The position numbers and the translations under genes are program-made. The notes below the pieces were generated by a model. That model saw nothing but the letters and a program-made list of their open reading frames with translations, made no database searches and was not told the DNA's origin. A stretch of 5,077 nt of DNA, from positions 1 to 5,077 of the forward strand of contig CABTZM010000150.1 in NCBI GenBank assembly GCA_902489295.1, written 5' to 3'. The stretch comes from an uncultured Collinsella sp. (GTDB lineage: Bacteria; Actinomycetota; Coriobacteriia; Coriobacteriales; Coriobacteriaceae). This document shows positions 1-5,077 of this stretch, one piece after another (positions within the stretch are counted from its first letter, which is position 1; every line of letters begins with the position of its first letter).

Positions 1-1
1 C

Positions 2-733
2 GAGGTGCCGCACCTTTGGTGGTTCGTCAATTCTATCGGCGGGTTTGGTCTGCGTGTGCCCGGTCTGCGCGCGCTGGGTTGGGCGGCGCGTGAGGCCCGT
101 GCACTGCTGGTTGTGGACAACACCGTGGCTGACGTCTTTGGCTGCGATCCGCTGCGGCTGGGTGCCGTCCTGTCGCTCGAGGCACTCGACCGCGCGTGTG
201 CCGGTAAGGCGCCGCGCAAGCTCGTTGCCGCTTCGGTCGCGCGCTCGCAGCTCAAGCGCCATCGCGTGGACGCTGCGGCCGAGTGCGCGCATGCGTTGCT
301 CGATGGGTGCGGATTGGCCGCGCTCGATTTGTTCTCCGATGAGGCTGAGGTTCTAGAGCACGGGCTCGACACGCTCGACGTCCGCATGCAGGCGCACTTC
401 GACCGCGCGCGTGCAATGGCCGAGTATTTGTCCGCCAACGAAATGGTGCGCAACGTGCGCTATCCCGGGCTGACCTCGCATCCCGACCATGCCATCGCGA
501 CCGGCATCCTGGAGCACGGTTTTGGCCCGGCAGTAGAGTTTGACCTGATGGACTGCACCGCAGGCGAATTCTTCAGCATACTGCCGGACGAATTCCGCAC
601 ATCACCCGCCGGCGGCGCAACAACGCGCCTTTCGGCTCCACGCGGCAAGCAGGGGAGCACCATCCGCCTCTTCGCTGGCACCGACGACCCCTTGATCGTG
701 GCCGCCACCCTAGACAACGCCCTTCGCAACTAG
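2..733 (+). CDS. Cys/Met metabolism PLP-dependent enzyme family protein, 5'-truncated, catalytic lysine motif not conserved
   Basis: The reading frame is open to the left edge, so the N-terminal part (roughly 150-170 residues in this family) lies outside the window; the GTG at 5 has no visible ribosome site and is not taken as the start. Numbering from that GTG codon, VVDNT (36-40) matches the strand carrying the aspartate that contacts the PLP pyridine nitrogen (Asp38). Residues 118-158 (HGLDTLDVRM, then RYPGLTSHP) and TIRLFAGTDDP (219-229) are typical of cystathionine gamma-synthase, gamma-lyase and O-acetylhomoserine sulfhydrylase proteins. The segment that normally reads S-A-T-K-Y aligns here with EALDRA, putting Arg63 where the PLP-binding lysine belongs. 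The usual SLGG motif is PAGG (201-204), and the upstream P-S-N-P motif is not recognisable. Fold membership is well supported, but substrate and catalytic activity cannot be assigned. It may be a diverged or inactive paralogue. It converges on the minus-strand regulator. Confidence 0.82.
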   Translation, partial: EVPHLWWFVNSIGGFGLRVPGLRALGWAAREARALLVVDNTVADVFGCDPLRLGAVLSLEALDRACAGKAPRKLVAASVARSQLKRHRVDAAAECAHALLDGCGLAALDLFSDEAEVLEHGLDTLDVRMQAHFDRARAMAEYLSANEMVRNVRYPGLTSHPDHAIATGILEHGFGPAVEFDLMDCTAGEFFSILPDEFRTSPAGGATTRLSAPRGKQGSTIRLFAGTDDPLIVAATLDNALRN

Positions 734-751
734 CTAAATCATCCTCAACTC

Positions 752-826
752 CATGAGTTGCGGTGAAATATGGATTGATTTACGGCTTTGATCGTATAAA
801 CAGTCCCTATTTCACCGCAACTTATG
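752..826. repeat. Near-perfect inverted repeat, 19-bp arms, between convergent genes
   Basis: The left arm at 752-770 (catgagttgcggtgaaata) and right arm at 808-826 are reverse complements at 18 of 19 positions; the only mismatch is 755/823, which would be a G-U pair in RNA. The arms enclose a 37-base AT-richer spacer. The element lies 18 bp past the stop of the PLP-fold gene and 40 bp before the end of the convergent regulator gene. Neither arm is followed by a T-run, so it is not a classical intrinsic terminator, although the stem could stop or protect either transcript. No flanking duplication was seen. A dispersed intergenic palindrome is the other likely reading. Confidence 0.75.
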
Positions 827-866
827 AGAAGGGGTTGTGTGGCTATAAGGCCCCGTCCCAAATGGG

Positions 867-1211
867 CTACTCTTTGATGCTGGCGATGAGGGCGTTGGCT
901 TTGGTGGCGATGACGTTGTTGATGCCCGCCTGCAGCTCCTCGTAGACCGCTATGGCGCGCTCTCCGGCGGGGGTGAGCGTGGATCCGCGGGCTCCGTCGC
1001 GTTCGATGAGCTTGCAGCCCAGCTGGCCTTCAGCCTCGTTTACAATACGCCACGCTTTGGAATACGCCATGCCCATGCTCTTGGCGGCGCGGTTGAGCGA
1101 GTGCTCGCGGGCGATGCCCTGCAGCAGTAAGACGCAGCCGTGGCCGAACACGCCCGGCAGATCTTTGTCGCACGCTTGAATGACCAACTTTGCCGTCGTC
1201 TTGTACTCCAT
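867..1211 (-). CDS. ModE N-terminal-like winged helix-turn-helix regulator, single domain
   Basis: A 114-residue protein consisting almost entirely of a LysR/ModE-type winged helix-turn-helix. Numbered from the ATG, GHGCVLLLQGI (23-33) is the first helix, SLNRAAKSMGMAYSKAWRIVNEAE (38-61) is the helix-turn-helix, and KLIERDGARGSTLTPAG (67-83) is the wing. The run A-A-K, G-(M/I)-(A/S)-Y, A-W, then L-T-x-x-G matches the ModE DNA-binding domain. The C-terminal molybdate-binding (TOBE/Mop) domain of full ModE is absent, so the signal sensed is unknown; a short helical tail (85-114) probably dimerises. The ATG at 1211 is chosen because GGGGAG lies 11 bases upstream; an in-frame GTG at 1220 would add three residues but has only two bases between it and that site. 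The gene is divergent from guaB and convergent with the PLP-fold gene. It is probably a cytoplasmic dimeric DNA-binding protein; its targets are unknown. Confidence 0.85.
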   Translation of the reverse strand: MEYKTTAKLVIQACDKDLPGVFGHGCVLLLQGIAREHSLNRAAKSMGMAYSKAWRIVNEAEGQLGCKLIERDGARGSTLTPAGERAIAVYEELQAGINNVIATKANALIASIKE

Positions 1212-1295
1212 GTGCTCCACGTCTCCCCGCTAAAGTGTTTGCTGGGCAAACGCAAAGCCTGCGTCAAACCCTCGTGTGCTCTTCTTAAAACATGC

Positions 1296-1304
1296 ATTGT
1301 AGCA
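1296..1304 (-). promoter_or_regulatory. Candidate extended -10 promoter for the ModE-like regulator
   Basis: On the minus strand this reads TGCTACAAT, an extended -10 (TG-n-TATAAT with one mismatch in the hexamer). No good -35 stands 17 bases upstream, which is tolerated with an extended -10. Transcription would start near 1289, giving a leader of about 78 bases to the ATG at 1211. This was judged by eye only. Confidence 0.35.
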
Positions 1305-1325
1305 GTCAAAGTGCGTTAAGATACT
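1297..1325 (+). promoter_or_regulatory. Candidate guaB promoter
   Basis: TTGTAG (1297-1302) and GATACT (1320-1325) are separated by 17 bases and could serve as -35 and -10; an alternative -10 is TAAGAT at 1317-1322. Both boxes are only partial matches to the sigma-70-type consensus. The start would fall near 1329-1332, leaving a leader of about 75 bases. The -35 overlaps the candidate -10 of the divergent regulator gene. Confidence 0.3.
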
Positions 1326-1327
1326 TC

Positions 1328-1358
1328 CCCAGTATTGGGCGCCCAAGGTTGGGCTGGG
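1328..1358. promoter_or_regulatory. Overlapping palindromes at the start of the guaB leader
   Basis: The hexamer TTGGGC occurs at 1335-1340 and 1349-1354, with its complement GCCCAA at 1341-1346 between them. The first copy and the complement form a 12-bp perfect palindrome (TTGGGCGCCCAA, 1335-1346); the complement and second copy form a hairpin (1341-1354). An outer CCCAG/CTGGG pair (1328-1332 with 1354-1358) encloses both. The pairings exclude one another, so this could be either an operator or a switchable leader RNA. No T-run follows, so it is not a simple attenuator. Confidence 0.45.
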
Positions 1359-1376
1359 TCCTACGAGGCCTGCAGC

Positions 1377-1386
1377 CGACCGGTCG
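1377..1386. promoter_or_regulatory. 10-bp perfect palindrome before the guaB ribosome site
   Basis: CGACCGGTCG is fully self-complementary and ends nine bases before the AAGGAG ribosome site. It could be a protein-binding site or a small hairpin near the translation start. In GC-rich DNA a palindrome of this length can also arise by chance. Confidence 0.25.
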
Positions 1387-1394
1387 CATGGAAA

Positions 1395-1400
1395 AAGGAG
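1395..1400 (+). promoter_or_regulatory. guaB ribosome binding site
   Basis: AAGGAG lies four bases before the ATG at 1405 within an A-rich stretch. It fixes the guaB start, which also matches the expected N-terminus of the T. foetus-type enzyme. Confidence 0.8.
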
Positions 1401-1404
1401 AAAC

Positions 1405-2916
1405 ATGGCTACGTTCTTTCCCGGTGAGTCCCACACGTTTTCGGAGTATCTGCTGGTCCCTGGTTACTCGTCCTCGCAGTGCATCCCCAACAACGTCTCT
1501 CTTAAGACGCCGCTAACCCGCTTTAAGCGCGGTGAGAAGCCGGCAATCACCCTGAACATCCCCATGGTTTCCGCCATCATGCAGTCCGTCTCGGGCGTCG
1601 ATATGGGTGTCGCGCTCGCTACCGAGGGTGGCCTGTCCTTCATTTACGGTTCTCAGAGTGCCGAGTCCGAGGCCGCTATGGTCAAGGCCGTCAAGGATCA
1701 CAAGGCCGGCTTCGTTCAGTCCGATTCCACGCTGACCCCCGACATGACCATGGAGCAGGTCATCGAGCTCAAGGAGAAGACCGGTCACTCCACCATGCCG
1801 GTCACCGACGACGGCACTCCCAAGGGTAAGCTCCTGGGCATCGTCACCAGCCGTGACTATCGCCCCAGTCGCGATGACCACCAGACGAAGGTCTCCGAGT
1901 TCATGACCCCGCGTGAGCAGCTCATCGTGGGTGACAAGAACATCAGCCTCAAGGTTGCCAACGACGTCATCTGGGACAACAAGCTCAACGCCCTGCCCAT
2001 CGTTGACGACAACGATCACCTCATGGGCATTGTCTTCCGCAAGGACTACGACAGCCACAAGACCAACCCCAACGAGCTGCTCGATAACGACAAGCGCTAC
2101 ATGGTTGGTGCCGGTATCAACACCCGCGACTATGCCGAGCGCGTGCCGCTGCTCATCGAGGCCGGTGCCGATGTCCTGTGCATCGACTCTTCCGAGGGCT
2201 TCAGCGAGTGGCAGAAGCGCACCATCGAGTGGATCCGCGCCAACTACGGCGAGGACGTCAAGGTCGGTGCCGGCAACGTCGTCGACGCCGAGGGCTTCCG
2301 CTTCCTTGCCGACTGCGGTGCCGACTTCATCAAGGTCGGTATCGGCGGCGGTTCCATCTGCATCACCCGCGAGACCAAGGGCATCGGCCGTGGCCAGGCC
2401 ACCGCGCTGATCGATGTCTGCCGCGCTCGCGACGAGTACTACGAGGAGACCGGCGTCTACGTGCCCGTGTGCTCCGACGGCGGTATCGTCTACGACTACC
2501 ACATGACGCTCGCCCTGGCCATGGGTGCAGACTTTATGATGCTGGGTCGTTACTTCGCCCGCTTTGACGAGAGCCCGACCGAGCGCGTCAACGTCAATGG
2601 CCAGTACATGAAGGAGTACTGGGGCGAGGGTTCTGCGCGCGCACGCAACTGGCAGCGTTACGACCTGGGCGGCGCCGCAAAGCTCAGCTTCGTCGAGGGC
2701 GTCGACTCCTACGTTCCCTACGCCGGTTCCCTCAAGGACGGCGTGGGCGGCACGCTCTACAAGGTTAAGTCCACGATGTGCAACTGCGGTGCCCTATCGA
2801 TCCCTGAGCTCCAGGAAAAGGCACGCCTAACGCTGGTCAGCTCCACCTCCATCGTCGAAGGCGGCGCCCACGACGTAGTCGTCAAGGACTCCCAGCAAAG
2901 CGTCAGCTACCGCTAA
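1405..2916 (+). CDS. guaB: IMP dehydrogenase (Tritrichomonas foetus-type)
   Basis: This enzyme oxidises IMP to XMP with NAD+, the committed step of guanine nucleotide synthesis, in the cytoplasm as a tetramer. The 503-residue protein is complete. The N-terminal barrel part is about 1-100, two CBS domains are about 103-155 and 163-215, and the rest of the TIM barrel runs from about 230 to the end. The catalytic loop GGGSICITRE carries Cys319; other expected residues are Asp261, Asp358, Arg382 and the flap pair Arg418-Tyr419 in NWQRYD. As recalled, the T. foetus enzyme is also 503 aa and has these residues at identical numbers, and stretches such as GIGGGSICITRE, SDGGIVYDYHMTLALAMGAD and KSTMCNCGAL are nearly the same. 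Lys310 and Glu431, linked in T. foetus to weak mycophenolic acid binding, are present. The common bacterial loop has GPGS and T-T-R instead. It appears monocistronic, with a palindromic leader and a hairpin-rich 3' region. Confidence 0.97.
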   Translation: MATFFPGESHTFSEYLLVPGYSSSQCIPNNVSLKTPLTRFKRGEKPAITLNIPMVSAIMQSVSGVDMGVALATEGGLSFIYGSQSAESEAAMVKAVKDHKAGFVQSDSTLTPDMTMEQVIELKEKTGHSTMPVTDDGTPKGKLLGIVTSRDYRPSRDDHQTKVSEFMTPREQLIVGDKNISLKVANDVIWDNKLNALPIVDDNDHLMGIVFRKDYDSHKTNPNELLDNDKRYMVGAGINTRDYAERVPLLIEAGADVLCIDSSEGFSEWQKRTIEWIRANYGEDVKVGAGNVVDAEGFRFLADCGADFIKVGIGGGSICITRETKGIGRGQATALIDVCRARDEYYEETGVYVPVCSDGGIVYDYHMTLALAMGADFMMLGRYFARFDESPTERVNVNGQYMKEYWGEGSARARNWQRYDLGGAAKLSFVEGVDSYVPYAGSLKDGVGGTLYKVKSTMCNCGALSIPELQEKARLTLVSSTSIVEGGAHDVVVKDSQQSVSYR

Positions 2917-2921
2917 GCGGC

Positions 2922-3015
2922 TTTCCCAAGCACCGCACCTTGCCGTTCAAACCGTCGCTCGCGTACCAAAGTACGCGTCGCTCCTCTTTCACGGCAATCT
3001 GCGGCACTTGGAAAA
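2922..3015. repeat. Large imperfect palindrome (REP-like element) after guaB
   Basis: The outer arms 2926-2946 and 2991-3011 pair at 17 of 21 positions; the mismatches fall as two symmetric 2x2 internal loops separating stems of 5, 5 and 7 bp, and the arms can extend outward through a C bulge into TTT/AAA. Inside is a perfect 7-bp hairpin (CGCGTAC, loop CAAA, GTACGCG; 2960-2977), flanked by an 8-bp direct repeat CGTCGCTC at 2953-2960 and 2976-2983. It starts a few bases after the guaB stop. There is no T-run, so it is more like an intergenic palindromic repeat or an mRNA 3'-end stabiliser than a terminator. Confidence 0.65.
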
Positions 3016-3075
3016 CCCGACCATGTTTGGGCGGATAACAGATAGCGGTTGATTCACAACCACGTTATTTAGATA

Positions 3076-3120
3076 AAGCGAGATGCCCGCAAGTCGCAGG
3101 CATCTCGCTTGTCGTATTTG
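3076..3120 (+). terminator. Terminator-like hairpin downstream of guaB
   Basis: AAGCGAGATGCC (3076-3087) and GGCATCTCGCTT (3099-3110) form a perfect 12-bp stem with an 11-base loop. The plus strand continues with TTGTCGTATTTG, a moderately T-rich tail, and the minus strand with a T/A-rich tail, so it could act in both directions. It lies about 160 bp past the guaB stop and before any candidate lepA leader, which makes it the best end point for the guaB transcript. The T-tract is imperfect, so termination efficiency is uncertain. Confidence 0.6.
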
Positions 3121-3144
3121 CTATCATCAGTCAAGTTAACCTTA

Positions 3145-3256
3145 GGGTCGGGCGGCTTGGCTTTGTTCGCTACAAGTTCCGCACGCAAAGAAGAGCACTT
3201 AATGTGCTCTTCGTCTTGCGCAGGACTTGACCGAGCGGCAAACACGCACCCGACCC
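3145..3256 (+). other. Nested multi-hairpin region upstream of lepA (possible structured leader)
   Basis: GGGTCGGG (3145-3152) is exactly complementary to CCCGACCC (3249-3256). Between them are two local hairpins: GCGGCTTG with CAAG-TT-CCGC (3152-3182, bulged), and a strong one at 3184-3220, with a 9-bp perfect stem GAAGAGCAC/GTGCTCTTC, loop TTAAT, continued by CGCAA/TTGCG across a 1x3 internal loop. A possible -10 (TATCAT, 3122-3127) sits upstream without a clear -35. The long-range closure would make a branched RNA ending 17 bases before the lepA start. The 3184-3220 hairpin alone could be a terminator, but it lacks a T-run. No known RNA family was recognised. Confidence 0.35.
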
Positions 3257-3273
3257 AGCCAATTTCAGGTAAG

Positions 3274-5077
<1,804 letters not shown>

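Noticed and set aside
752..826. Inverted repeat read as a miniature transposable element or an intrinsic terminator
   Set aside because: No flanking target duplication is visible and no T-run follows either arm, so neither specific label is supported.
763..945. 60-codon plus-strand frame ending in a lipoprotein-like M-P-A-C
   Set aside because: It runs through the inverted repeat and into the antisense of the regulator gene, and has no ribosome site. The lipobox-like ending is at the C-terminus, where it would be meaningless.
1513..2502. 329-codon open frame on the minus strand, opposite guaB
   Set aside because: It has the same antisense artefact pattern, with no recognisable domain, and lies wholly within a clearly coding guaB.
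3040..3064. GGTTG-ATTCA-CAACC hairpin resembling a tRNA T-arm
   Set aside because: The loop is five bases rather than seven, and no matching acceptor, D or anticodon arms are found around it.
3227..3255. TTGACC as a -35 box for lepA
   Set aside because: The hexamer 17 bases downstream is CCGACC, which is not a usable -10; TAAGAT at 3270-3275 is too far away.

Overview
The window looks like part of a high-GC Gram-positive chromosome. The codons favour C or G in third position, and the mix of genes and intergenic palindromes suggests a Coriobacteriia genome, most likely Collinsella-like. That assignment comes from overall protein and repeat style and was not checked against any database. It carries four protein genes, two of them cut by the window edges.

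Layout. (1) Positions 2-733, plus strand: the C-terminal two thirds of a Cys/Met-metabolism (trans-sulfuration) fold PLP enzyme that lacks the usual catalytic lysine motif. (2) 734-866: a convergent gap with a near-perfect 19-bp inverted repeat. (3) 867-1211, minus strand: a small single-domain winged-helix regulator resembling the DNA-binding half of ModE. (4) 1212-1404: a divergent promoter region whose two candidate promoters overlap, followed by palindromic leader DNA. (5) 1405-2916, plus strand: guaB, an IMP dehydrogenase of the unusual Tritrichomonas foetus type, complete at 503 aa. (6) 2917-3273: a 357-bp gap with no credible gene, holding a large imperfect palindrome just after guaB, a terminator-like 12-bp hairpin, and a nested multi-hairpin region before lepA. 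(7) 3274-5077, plus strand: lepA (elongation factor 4), missing only its last few codons.

guaB (committed step of guanine nucleotide synthesis) and lepA (GTP-dependent translation factor) are housekeeping genes and appear separately transcribed, because a terminator-like hairpin lies between them. The regulator is divergent from guaB and could act on the shared promoter region, but nothing in the sequence proves that. No mobile element, CRISPR array, rRNA or tRNA was seen. No clearly new multi-gene system is present. The most distinctive items are the T. foetus-type IMPDH, the PLP-fold protein with substituted active-site motifs, and the structured intergenic elements.
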